Positions 35,001 through 45,339 of a stretch of DNA of 64,000 bases are shown here, one piece after another; positions within the stretch are counted from its first letter, which is position 1, and every line of letters starts with the position of its first letter. Source of the DNA: Fremontodendron californicum (Eukaryota; Streptophyta; Magnoliopsida; Malvales; Malvaceae); NCBI GenBank assembly GCA_030761205.1, contig JAULJL010000010.1:4283001-4347000 (forward strand). Reading direction: 5' to 3'. Made by a program: the position numbers and the translations under genes. The notes beneath the pieces were generated by a model, which was given only the letters and a program-made list of their open reading frames with translations, ran no database searches and was not told where the DNA came from.

Positions 35001-37519
35001 TTATTGTTGCAGTGAAATGTTGAATGCTCCTGTGAGACAAATAGATGAGATTCTTTCTTTACCCTATTCAACTGATGAGTTTAAGAATCAGGATATTCCA
35101 CCTTCCGATGATGATTCTTGGCTTTACAGTGGAGAGGATGAGTTGAACTCTGCCCTCCAGGATAGACAAAAGGAGATGGAACTTTATGAGCTTAAACATA
35201 AAAAGAAGGAGAAGTTGAAAGAGCAGCAGGATGCTGGTCCATCGTCCAGCTCAAAGGGTGAAGATTTTGATCTTAGTGATCTTGTGAAAAACATGCAGGG
35301 CTTTATCCATAAGATGTCAAGCTATGAGGGAGCTGAGGTTCCTGAAGACAGGTTGGTGGACCTTTTAATCAAAGCTCATTCTGCTATGAGATTTGTTCCT
35401 AATTTGATCTTTGATGTCGGGATGTGTTATAATCCACTGATAATGGATTTTCAAGAATAAGTTATGTGCCCCACTGTTAAGTTAAAACATTACATAGTTA
35501 TGTTACTATGACTATTCATTTTTCCTGAAGTACTCATGTCCGACACCTGTATCTGACATATTTTCGGACATGGGTATGAGGTTATGATCTTCCAAATATA
35601 TGGAAAAACTTGGAAAAAAATTGAGCATACCCGTATTGGACACATATCCGTCCGATACCCCCGAGTCCGAGTAACATAGTTACATAGTTTGTTTTTCCTT
35701 CTCACTTTTTCCCCTCCCTTTGCAGGGATCCTAAAGAAGTGGAACTTGATGTGGAGCGCTTTATTAAGGACATGGAGTCAGTAATAAAATACCGAGATGG
35801 TGAAGATGTGGGTGGTGATGTGGATGATGACGAAGGTTCTTCAGACATGGATTTTGGTAAGAACTCTTCATCACTGACAAGTGACAATTTACACTTTTAT
35901 AGGATTGCTTAATTGCAATTTATTTTGAGCAGACAGTGGTAGCTTGTCAGAGAAACATATACAAGCTAATTAGATATCTCAGCACAGAAAAACTATTATC
36001 TCTAGTGCAAACAGGATACATACATGATTCCTCTCCTCATGACCTTTGTGAAACAGTTAATTGCCCATAAGTTGGTTGAACGATAGTCATCTATATTTTC
36101 ACTGATATGGATAAATATACCTTTTTTGGCCTGAAACTTTATGGATAATTCATTATTCAGATATGGTTTTGTCATGTCTCCTCCAACCCCTTAATTTTCT
36201 CAATATATTTCTGAATCGATATGATTTAAATATCTGAGAGACATTGCTTTATGTGTTTCTAGGAATATTCGGGAATGAGTGAAATTTGGTTCCTTGATTT
36301 ATATTTGTTTTTCTCTATTTGAATTATTATACTAAAGTTAAAAGGCAGTTTTGATGACTTGGGCTATGCAAGGTGGCTTATCTTTTGTAGTTCTGACAGT
36401 TTAAAGCAAAAATTTTCACAAATTTAATGCCCTCAGATTCAATCCGTTTGTCCTTTTCTCCTAAAAGACACGCTTATCAAAAATGAAGCTGCCCCTTTTC
36501 TTTGTTGGTGAGGGCTTTTGGCCATTTATAACAAGGCTGCCCCTTTCCCTACTGTATAAACATTATTATGCAGGTACATTAGCATATGATCATCAGGGAC
36601 TTAAATGTCCCTATCTAAATATTTTAGCGCCTGATAAAATTTATTAATGAAACTTGCAGATGCGTCCGAGGATGGAAGTGACATATCTGATGATAATGAG
36701 GATGGAGAGGATTCCTTCATGCATTCTTATTCTGATGCTATGAATGACGAACTGAAGAATACTACGCTCAAGAAAAGCTTCGTTCATGCAAACGAGCAGT
36801 CCTCCATTAAAAATGAGGTATATTTTCGTCTTCTGCATAGGGATACTATACTGAACTTAACATGATATGCCAATATTTTACCGTATCCATGTCATGCATT
36901 CTGCTGGTGGAGAACCTGTAACTGGAACTCATTTGTTAACAGAAGCGCCAATGACCTATGTTGCTCCGACTCTTCATTTTTTTTTAAATACCCGTGTCGG
37001 ACACCCATGTCTGATGCATATCCGGACATGGGTATGGTGATATGACCCTCCAAGGACCCTTCAAATACATGAAAAACTTGGAAAACAATTAAACATACCC
37101 GTATCCGAACAATCACACCTGAGTCCGAGTAACATAACCAATGACTTCTGCTTGCTTGAGTTCTCATATTGAATTTCTGGCATTTGCCATCGCTGCCTTG
37201 CTTTAGAAAGGGCCATGTACCCAAACATGTAGAACATTGTAAATCCAGACTAGCTTATGTTTTGTGTTAGCCAACATCTTTTCCGTCTCTGTTTATGGTT
37301 TTTACCGTAGTCCTTAATGCGTTGAATAAATCGTCGCAGGGAACATCCAATGCAGCAGAAGATATGGATGAAGAGTTTAGTCCTGTGGACGTGGATGTCA
37401 ACCTTGTTAAAAACCTTCTTGACTCCTTTTCTTCTCAACAAGGACTTCCTGGCCCAACTTCCAATTTGCTCGGGCTGATGGGTGTACAACTTCCTAAGGA
37501 TGACAATAAGGGCAAATGA
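32026..37519 (+). CDS. ECD: Protein ecdysoneless homologue (ECD/SGT1 family)
   Basis: Five exons: 32026-33128, 35013-35351, 35726-35856, 36660-36817, 37340-37519, with GT-AG junctions in phase, giving 636 residues, close to the human protein. The large first exon holds the conserved fold, with motifs DEWFTVFLLF, FDSDGEFLLIE-like (HDSDGEFLLIESAYHLPRWL) and GYPEKAKLNTHTVRVRVPLS. The later part is acidic and low-complexity (DVDDDEGSSDMDF), as in the family, and ends with SPVDVDVNLVKNLLDSFSSQ. In animals and fungi ECD acts in pre-mRNA splicing and transcription; the plant role is little known. The start is the only in-frame ATG ahead of the conserved region. Introns 1, 2 and 4 carry MITE-like elements. 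The inverted copy of its 3' end lies just downstream. Confidence 0.93.
33349..33858. mobile_element. Mutator-like MITE with 9-bp target duplication (ECD intron 1)
   Basis: The direct repeat AAAGACTTA (33340-33348 and 33859-33867) flanks a 510-base element with long imperfect inverted ends: GGTCGAAGTACTTTGGAGGT on the left and ACAAGTACTTTGACC on the right. Internal paired motifs include TTAGTC and TGACGTGGCA. It is the same family and size as the element at 21304-21807. Non-coding. Confidence 0.85.
34906..34919. repeat. Poly-G run in ECD intron 1
   Basis: An uninterrupted run of about 13 G (TTGGGGGGGGGGGGG) just ahead of the acceptor region of exon 2. The length is probably variable and prone to sequencing error. 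Confidence 0.7.
35499..35679 (-). mobile_element. MITE-like family M, copy in ECD intron 2
   Basis: Ends TATGTTACTATGACTATTCA and GAGTCCGAGTAACATAG. It carries the family phrases CATACCCGTATTGGACAC and GACATGGGTATGAGG. About 181 bases. Confidence 0.7.
36956..37137 (-). mobile_element. MITE-like family M, copy in ECD intron 4
   Basis: Ends CTATGTTGCTCCGACTCTTC and GAGTCCGAGTAACATAA. The inner part has GGACATGGGTATGGTGATAT and CTCCAAGGACCC-like phrases. About 182 bases. Confidence 0.72.
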
Positions 37520-37584
37520 GATCTATACGCCTTTGGTCTCAATTTATTATTCTTGTACAACACAAACAGGGTCCATGGTTTTGA

Positions 37585-38482
37585 GAGGTAACTTCTATAT
37601 GGAAGAATAGGAATTCTCTTTAAATTTATGTGTAGCTGCTGCATCCTTCTTGTAACTTAAGTTAGCAAGTTGCTTTGAATATGTACCGAAATTTTGAAGT
37701 TGTGTTTCAGGTCTTACAATTACTTTCTTCATCTTTTTTTGGTCATAAAATTTGACAAAAAATTCCTGTGCTACATGTACCTGAATTTGGGCTTTGTGGG
37801 TTAGCCTGCTGTCTAAACAGAGGATTATAAGGAGACTTGGTGTTTGACAGGACAGTTAGATAGTAATTTGGGCAATTTGCTTGATTTATTCAAACTAATA
37901 AATAAAAAAACAAAATAAGAAAAATGGAGCAGAACCTTTGTCTTGTTAATACGAGCTACAAGTTGAGATGAACAAGCTGTTGAAATTCATTTCAATGTTT
38001 TTTCTTTGGTAAACAAGATTTTACTCTTTGTGAAGTATTTTGGTCTCTTTGCATGAAGCTAAGCATTCGCTTTTATGAAAGGTTTGATCATAGGACAATG
38101 TCTTCCATTAATATTAATTAATTTCGAGATGTCAATGAACTCATGAAACCCGAATGAATTCGAACACGAATGAATCTGATTTGAACTTATCCGAATCTGT
38201 CTAATTATCACCTCTAGCTGTATCAATGATGCTTTAATACTTTAACACTCAGCTTTGTTAAAAATTGGACTCTAGCGCTTAGCTTTGTTAAAAACTCCAA
38301 GTCTCCTTATAATCCCCTGTTTAGACAGCAGATTAGCCCCCAAAGCCCAGATTAAGTATATGTATGTACAACTTCAAAATGTCGGTACATATTCACAGCA
38401 ACTTGCTACTTTAAGTTACAAGAAGGATGCAGCAGCTACACATAAATACAGAGAATTCCTATTATTTTCTGGTACAATCTCC
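37585..38482. repeat. Inverted duplication of the ECD 3' flank
   Basis: The left arm, 37585-37840, lies just after the ECD stop and should include its 3' UTR. The right arm, 38296-38482, is the same sequence reversed: AGCTGCTGCATCCTTCTTGT pairs with ACAAGAAGGATGCAGCAGCT, and TCTAAACAGAGGATTATAAG with CTTATAATCCCCTGTTTAGA. The right arm lacks about 70 internal bases. The loop is about 450 bases. Readthrough of ECD would give a long hairpin RNA. Confidence 0.8.
37836..38145. repeat. Segment S, copy A (direct duplicate of 40332-40640)
   Basis: Starts CTTGGTGTTTGACAGGACAG and runs to TTTCGAGATGTCAATGAA. The copy at 40332-40640 matches with only a few substitutions by eye. It marks the left border of the first unit of an inferred tandem duplication. 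Confidence 0.85.
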
Positions 38483-39238
38483 ATAGACAGCAGCTACTCA
38501 AACACTCAAATTTAGGGTCTTTCGTATATATATATATATATATATATATATTATGTGATGTGATGTTTTAGTATATAGTACTAGTATGCTTTTAAATTTG
38601 TCTAATTTTGACTATTTCAATTCTTTGATTTTAGTACGAGAAGACAGAAAAGATTAAATAAAGTCATGAATCATGAGGCCTAGAAAATTACGAATTCTAT
38701 TCTCTTTTTATAAAAAAAAAAGGTGCGATTACAATTAGAAAAAACAACCAGAAAACAACAAAAGAAGGTTGTCAATCATAAAACAGGTTGTCTAGTTACT
38801 TTACTGTCAAGTTTTATAATTCAACTAGAATTTTTCCACGCTTGGTTAGAGGTTTTTTTTAATATTTATAAAATTTTAATTAAATTAAATTATATTAAAT
38901 AATTATTATTTATTTAAATAATTTTTTATATTTTAATATTTTAAATAAATAAATAAATTTAGAGTTAAAATCGAATCATTATAAAAAATTATATAAAATA
39001 TGAGATAAATTAAGACACGACACAAATACAACATGAAAAATAATTAAAACACGATACTGACACAAAAAATAACATGAACACGACACGAATACACGAACGT
39101 GTCAAAATCTATATAAAACGAATTATTAAAGCGTAAAATTTTATATAAATTTATAATACTTGGAACATACTAAAAAATAACATTAACACGTCACGAGCAC
39201 ACATTTTTTTTTTTTTTAAATTGAATCATTATGACAAA
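38146..39238. other. AT-rich DNA between duplicated segments
   Basis: Contains the right arm of the ECD inverted repeat, an (AT)n run at about 38527-38552 and degenerate AT-rich DNA. In the second duplication unit the matching place holds the nicotinamidase gene and the NET2 exon; nothing of them is seen here. Confidence 0.6.
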
Positions 39239-40320
39239 TTTTGTAAAAGTTTGAGTTATATTCAACTTTTGGTTACTTAAGATCAATGAAAATTTGTTGA
39301 AGAGGATTTTGGATAACAATGTTTACTAATTTAGGATCTTCAACATTCTTTACTTTATTTAGATTTATTGTTGGATCGAGTTTGTCGAATTCAGGTGGGA
39401 TCTAGACTTTATATTATATGTTTGTCTAGATCTGGATCGACATGTAAAATTTTATCCAAATTCGCTTAAATTTGTACACAAAATGATAGACCCTTCTTAA
39501 AAAAGGATCGATCATTTTTAAAAGAAAAGATCGACCCTTTTAAAAAAATAACTGATTCTCTTAAAAATTTATATTATTAAAAGTAAAACAGATCGATTTG
39601 GGCAAAAATGTCATGCCAAAGCCCAACGCGTTTTTTAAATAGATTTCATTTTGATTGTCCAAACCCGTTTTTTGGGTCCAATATGTTTTTTGTCCAAGCC
39701 TAACTCATTTTTTAAACGGATTTCTTTTTTTGTCCAAACCCGTTTTTCGGTCCCAATATTTTTATCCAAACCCTTTCAAATATCGAATGTATCTTCAAAT
39801 TTAAACGAATAACTCGATCCTCGAACAAATTTAGCCTTATCTTTAGGTTATGATATTAGCATAATTCTGATTTCTAAAAGAAGAGAGAACGGACTCTCAA
39901 GGGTTCAAGCTTAAAAGCATCCATAAAGCAAGGATAGATAAAATGTTGTCCAAAGGTAAAATGGATGCTTTCCTCTCATTGGAATAGCTTTATGCTGATC
40001 AAGGTAATTGTGACAAAAGGAAAAGAAGGTGAAATCTTCAGAGTTTAACTTGCACAATAAAAGGGTGACAGGCTTGGCAGCAAGCATCAAACCTCCAATT
40101 TTTCAAACAATAATTTCAATAATGCCTTACATTGCATGCATGACTTCCTAAAAGATGAGAAGAAATGAGACTAGCTAGGGCCTAGGGGGCCTTAATTAAC
40201 AGGGCAACCCCTAAAGCTTAGCTTTTGTTTCCAGACAAAGGCATGATCTCAAAAAACACTTTTATCAACGATTACTTGAATCGTTGCTTGGGGTAAAAGC
40301 CATTAGGTGTCATTGCCAAT
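39239..40320. repeat. Segment D, copy 1 (direct duplicate of 46541-47622)
   Basis: 1,082 bases starting TTTTGTAAAAGTTTGAGTTA and ending GTCATTGCCAAT, collinear with 46541-47622 at an offset of 7,302, with scattered substitutions and small indels. It contains a GGGCC/AAACGGATTT-type dispersed repeat (about 39350-39840). It is non-coding; the frames inside it are not conserved between the two copies. Confidence 0.88.
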
Positions 40321-40331
40321 CTTTGGTTTTT

Positions 40332-40640
40332 CTTGGTGTTTGACAGGACAGTTAGATAGTAATTTGGGCAATTTGCTTGATTGATTCAAACTAATAAATA
40401 AAAAAACAAAATCAGAAAAATGGAGCAGAACCTTTGTCTTGTTAATACGAGCTACAAGTTGAGATGAACAAGCTGTTGAAATTCATTTCAATGTTTTTTC
40501 TTTGGTAAACAAGATTTTACTCTTTGTGAAGTATTTTTGTCTCTTTGCATGAAGCTAAGCATTCGCTTTTATGGAAGGTTTGATCATAGGACAATGTCTT
40601 CCATTAATATTAATTAATTTCGAGATCTCAATGAAACCAT
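40332..40640. repeat. Segment S, copy B
   Basis: A near-identical copy of 37836-38145. It begins 11 bases after segment D copy 1 ends, so D and S are joined here in an order not found elsewhere in the window. Confidence 0.85.
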
Positions 40641-41257
40641 GGAACCTATGAAAGTGGAAATTAAATTAGGCCTTCTTTATTGGAGAAGAAAAATTAAAAA
40701 GATGGAAAGAAAAAGGAAGGAAAGGCTGGATTTATTAAAAATGATGATTCGAAATGAAATTCAACAACCCCATCACTCAAGAACAACAACATTGGACAAT
40801 ATAGAAGAAATAAAATCCTAGCAATCCCACTTCCTATAATAAATAAGGAAAAAAGAAAGATCCATGGAGGAGATGTCAGTGACCAAAAGCTAACAAATGG
40901 GATCTCAGTTTTGTCTGTTTTGAGCCCATCTGTTTTTTTTTTTTTTTTTTATTTATTCCAAACTTGGACCAACCCTTAGAAATCCCGTACTCACCAGTCA
41001 CCAAGTGGTAACTCTAACTCCAAGGAATCCAAATATAAAAAAGGGTACTTCTCAAAATCTAGAAACAGTTCTTGTCTGATCGAACGGTACTCGTCGAATC
41101 TGTTTGACATTCAATGCCGTCTTTGAACTGCTCAAAAAACACACAATACTAAACACATTCATTCGACCAATAATATATTTCCTTTTACATTGGCTCTTCT
41201 TTGTTCCAAGTCTTCGTCTCTTTTGGGTTTGTTAAGCAAAGAACAATACACAGGAAG

Positions 41258-43535
41258 ATGGAGTCAACGACAATTGATCTGTTGAAGAAGGACCTTCCTG
41301 TGGAAGAAGGCTCTTTGTTTCTTTCTCAAGATGTTAAGACTGGTCTTGTTCTTGTTGACGTTGTTAATGGCCTCTGCACTGTTGGAGCTGGAAATCTGGT
41401 AGTTTTACCAAGCTTTCTTTTCCCCAAAATACACTATTTTTTTCATTGCTTTTACCAGGCTTACTTATAACCTTAACAGCATACAATTTGCATGCTTTTC
41501 ACAAACTAAATTAATAATTTCTGTTATATTTTTGGACAAAAGGTAATCTGGGTTCTTGTATTTTTCCTGTTTCTACAGGCTCCAATGCAACCTGATAAAC
41601 AGATATCTGATATGGTTGAAGAATCTGCGAGACTAGCCAAGCTATTCTGTGAGAAAAAATGGCCTGTTTTTGCTTTCCTTGAGTCCCATCATCCTGATAT
41701 TCCCGAGCCTCCATTCCCTCCTCATTGCATTGCCGGAACTGATGAATCTAGATTGGTTCCTGGTACTTTATTTGACTCCTTATTATTCTTATTTGTTCCT
41801 TTTCATTATATGAATTTAATGACATGTATGTATGTATGTTTATATATTCTTCTAGCTCTCCAGTGGCTAGAGAATGAGCCTAATGCAACACTTAGATGCA
41901 AAGATTGCATTGATGGTTTCCTTGGTTCAATTGAGAAAGATGGTTCTAATGTGTTTGTAGATTGGGTTAAGAATAATCAGATTAAAGCTGTAAGTATTTT
42001 CTAATGATCATAAAGAGACAGTTCAGTTTTGATTGTTCTTTGTATTGGTTTATATATGGGAAAGACTTTATATAAGATTTTCTGCCCAATCTAACCTACC
42101 TTTTTTGGATCTTGAAGATACTGGTTGTAGGTATGTGCACAGATATATGTGTGCTGGATTTTGTATGTTCCACTTTGTCTGCCAGAAATCGTCGAATTCT
42201 TACCCCTCTTGAGGATGTGATTGTGTACTCCAGTGCTTGTGCAACTTTCGATCTTCCTGTTCATGTTGCCAGAAATATCAATGGTGCTCTGGCTCATCCT
42301 CAGGTACTTAAAAATCATAGATAATAGGTTTTAAGATTTTAATCCTTGTTTTGGTTCAATTTTGATTATGCTATAAAGTTTAAAAGCCTGAATTGAAGAA
42401 AACATTTCCTCTGGTGAATTAGTTTTGTTTTTTGGCCACATCTGATGGAAGTAGTTTTGTGCTATGTTGCTTAGATTCTTCATGTTTTTTGAAGTACCGT
42501 GTCCAACACCCATGTCCGACACATATTCTGACATAGGTATGGAAATATGACCCTCCAAATACATGAAAAACTTTTAAAAAAAAATTTGAACATACTCGTG
42601 TCAGACACATACCCGTATCCGACACTCACACCCGAGTTCGAGTAACTTAGAGAAAGAGTGTGCATTGGATATTTAGAATGCAATTTAACACACCGAAAAA
42701 CGTAGAAATGGGAGAATGTTTCAGAGAGCTACACCCAAGTGCGAGGGGAATTGCCTAAATGCCTAAACAGACTTACATGCATGCAGATGCATATACATAG
42801 ACATAGAGTCATGAATTCTCTTAGGCATTTTTTTCCCCATTAGTTACTATATTCATGTGAAGATGCTTTTGGAGTTAGTAATCTAAGTGTAACCACAGTA
42901 CCTATTAGTCATTAACTGTCACCTTCAGCATATTCAGGTAGAATAAGGTTGAGATTGGACATTGAGTATGTAATATAACACAATAGATAGAGTACCATGG
43001 TTCTATGTTGCTCCGACTCTTCATTTTTCTTGAAGTATCCGTATCCGACACATATTCGAATATGGGTACGAGGATATGATCCTCCAAGGATCCTCCAAAT
43101 ACATGAAAAAAATTGAACATACTCGTGTCAGACAAATACCCGTATCCGACACTCACACCCGAGTCTGAGAAACATAGCTGTGGTTATATTTGCAGACAGT
43201 GATACCCTTAAAAATGCAGAGGCAATGCCTAAATAGAGACACATTAATAGTGAAGCCACATTACTATGAAGATGCTTTTAAAGTTCTTAGTCTAAAATGA
43301 AATCAAATGATTTACTTTGAGGCCCTTCATCAGCCACAATTGATTTTCCCTTTTAAATAACAGAAAGAAATGTAAAAAAAAAATAATAAATCAGCTTGCT
43401 TGTTTGCTTATTGATAAAAAACTCTTTGAAATTTTTTTTTTTCTACGGCAGGATCTGATGCATCACATAGGTCTACACATGGCCAAGGGTAGAGGAGCAA
43501 GGATTGTATCTGAGGTCTCATTTGCTGCTCTATAA
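41258..43535 (+). CDS. NIC1: Nicotinamidase (isochorismatase-fold hydrolase), NIC1-like
   Basis: Hydrolyses nicotinamide to nicotinate and ammonia in the NAD salvage pathway. Five exons: 41258-41398, 41579-41762, 41856-41989, 42118-42303, 43452-43535, all GT-AG and in phase, giving 242 residues, the usual length. It shows the catalytic Asp in GLVLVDVVNGLC (residue 34), the metal-binding stretch ESHHPDIPEPPFPPHC, the Lys in TLRCKDCIDGF (about 124) and the nucleophilic Cys in VVGMCTDICV (164). It ends GLHMAKGRGARIVSEVSFAAL. The start at 41258 matches the family N-terminus (TTIDLLKKDLPVEE). Intron 4 is 1.15 kb and holds two MITE-like copies. The gene lies in the second unit of an inferred tandem duplication. 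All catalytic residues are present, so it is expected to be active. Confidence 0.95.
42462..42650 (-). mobile_element. MITE-like family M, copy in NIC1 intron 4
   Basis: Ends CTATGTTGCTTAGATTCTTC and GAGTTCGAGTAACTTAG. About 189 bases, with the family phrase CATACCCGTATCCGACACTC. Lies 350 bases from a second copy in the same intron. Confidence 0.72.
43003..43177 (-). mobile_element. MITE-like family M, second copy in NIC1 intron 4
   Basis: Ends CTATGTTGCTCCGACTCTTC and GAGTCTGAGAAACATAG. 175 bases, same orientation as the copy at 42462. The two have diverged by many substitutions, so they look like separate insertions or an old duplication. Confidence 0.75.
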
Positions 43536-43977
43536 GAGACATGTTCTATACGACATCTAAGACTGCTGGAAATATGTATTATATGTGAATTGAAGCTTTG
43601 CAACCATACAGTGCAATAAACAGTAAAAATATATTAAAAAAACAGCTGTTTTCCTGTAATATCTTTACCCTATTGTATCAGATAATAATATACTCTGTTT
43701 TTGACCTATATATGTGAGTGACAATTATCTCCATTGGCGGTAAAATTTTCAGCAGAATGCAGTTTTTCAGTCAAACAGTTATGTGGATTCAGTAAGGGTA
43801 GCTTAGCATGGTTATTGGAAAAATTTTAGGTTAGAAAAAGTTTGGGTTGAAAAAAATATGGTGAAAAAATATAGTTTAAGAATTTTTAAGTGTTTAGCAT
43901 TGTTGTGAAAAAGTAATGGAAGAAATTAAAATGTCAAAAAAATATATATTTAAAATAATAAAAGTTTAAAGATATGA

Positions 43978-44515
43978 GTAGAGGTGTTCATGGGCCAGGT
44001 TCGGGCCGAGCTTATGTATGGTACCAGCATCATATTTGCTTGCCCAAGCCAGGTCCGACCCGAAATATGGGTCTCAAGTTCTATCAAAGCCCGTCTATAT
44101 TTGTAAATGGATAGTCCAAGCCCGTTTAGTCCAGCCCATATTTTTAAAAAAAATATTTTATTTTTTATTTAATCTTTAGTAAATTTATATATTTTTTTTT
44201 ATCAAGTTTTAAACATAAACAACTTAACATATTTTTTTAATGTTTACACTACAATATTATATATATTTAATCTTTATATGATATAAATTATATAATATAT
44301 ATAATATAAAAAATAATATATTATATAATTGGAAAATGGGTCGGGCCGGGCTCGGGCCTTGAATGTTGGAGCCAAAGCCTGACCCATTTTTTAAACGGGC
44401 CTCGTTTTTTTGCCAAGCCCATTTTTCGGGTCTAATATTTTTGTCCAAGCCCTTCTAAATATGAGCAGGCCTTTGGGTTTGGACGGGTAACCCAGCCCTT
44501 AGACAGGTCTAGATA
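43978..44515. repeat. GGGCC-type dispersed repeat
   Basis: Starts TAGAGGTGTTCATGGGCC. It has GC-rich arms (GGGCCGGGCTCGGGCC, AAACGGGCC, TTTCGGGTCTAATATTTTTG) around an AT-rich centre. Similar degraded copies lie at about 10500-10760, 15940-16370, 19616-19800, 39350-39840, 45725-46010, 46650-47140 and 55640-56305 (reversed, ending GGCCCATAAACACCTCTA). Non-coding. Confidence 0.6.
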
Positions 44516-45245
44516 TGAGGATAATAAAATCATTTTATCCAAAAGCTAGCTTCTAAACCGCAAAAGTTCCATTTTCTTGGTTTTTGTTTTGGATTGCCAA
44601 ACAATGATTTTAACTACAAAATCCAAAAAAAAATATCATTTAACATTGCGTTTGTGATGAAACGCAACTTTTGATCTAAAAAACTATATCAACAGCAAAG
44701 CTGAACGGGGCCTAAATAAAAATAAAAATAGCTTCCTATATAAGTCCTTGAAAGTGAATAAAATCAGTGTTCTGGTTTTTAAGTCAAATATTGAAAGGCT
44801 TTCCACTTGATGTAATTGAAGATGCATACTATGTATTCAAATCAATAATAAGAAGTCATGGTAACTTTTTTAAGTCCAGGGATACAGGTTTTAAAGGAGA
44901 AGACAGTACATTTGTGCCTGCTTCTCTTTTCCCTAGCTCTGCTACTGCAATCGTCAAAATCTCTTCATTTAAAGTTCATCTTATTAGGGCAATTTTGTTT
45001 GAAAGTCTTACAAATTTGAGCTCACTCCAACCTTTTTGTTCATCTTAGGGCAATTTTATCATCAAAATTATAAATAAAAAAAAAAAAAAAGACTGGAAAT
45101 TCATACCCAAATTTCAGCTTTTTTTCATTCATAAATTAAAAAATCCATTCAAATGAGAAAAGCAAAGAGAGTCATGAAAAAACACCAAAAACCCAGAAAT
45201 CATTATGCTTTCAATATCAAAGGGGAATATTAACATATAAAATAC
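44516..45245. other. Space where the body of NET2 would be expected
   Basis: The intron start of the NET2 exon and about 700 bases without any recognisable NET2 coding sequence. The frame at 44767-45048 on the plus strand and a 30-residue frame opposite it match nothing I know. Confidence 0.55.
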
Positions 45246-45339
45246 CTTGAAGGTTTTGTTCCATCCATTTTGACTGCTTTGTTCTGATATGGCTAGCCCA
45301 CCACCATGAATATGCATTGCTAGCAGCTCTTTGCAACAT
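45246..45339 (-). pseudogene. NET2: Orphan first exon of NETWORKED 2 (NET2, KIP1-like actin-binding protein)
   Basis: The minus strand from 45339 reads MLQRAASNAYSWWWASHIRT and then KQSKWMEQNLQ before a GT donor (CTTCAAG|GTATTT). This is the exact beginning of the NAB actin-binding domain of NET2 proteins, including the triple tryptophan, and in this family an intron follows at this point. The second exon, which should start with an acidic MEEKVEY-type stretch and run for over 2 kb, is not found anywhere between here and the nicotinamidase stop at 43535, nor elsewhere in the window. The exon itself is undamaged. From memory Arabidopsis NET2D lies next to NIC1, so this is a conserved location. 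Most likely a truncated pseudogene; a very long intron is excluded in this direction by the convergent gene unless it overlaps it. Confidence 0.8.

Noticed and set aside
44767..45048. 93-codon plus-strand frame near the NET2 exon
   Set aside because: No domain recognised, no start context; kept only as a note because the region replaces the NET2 body.
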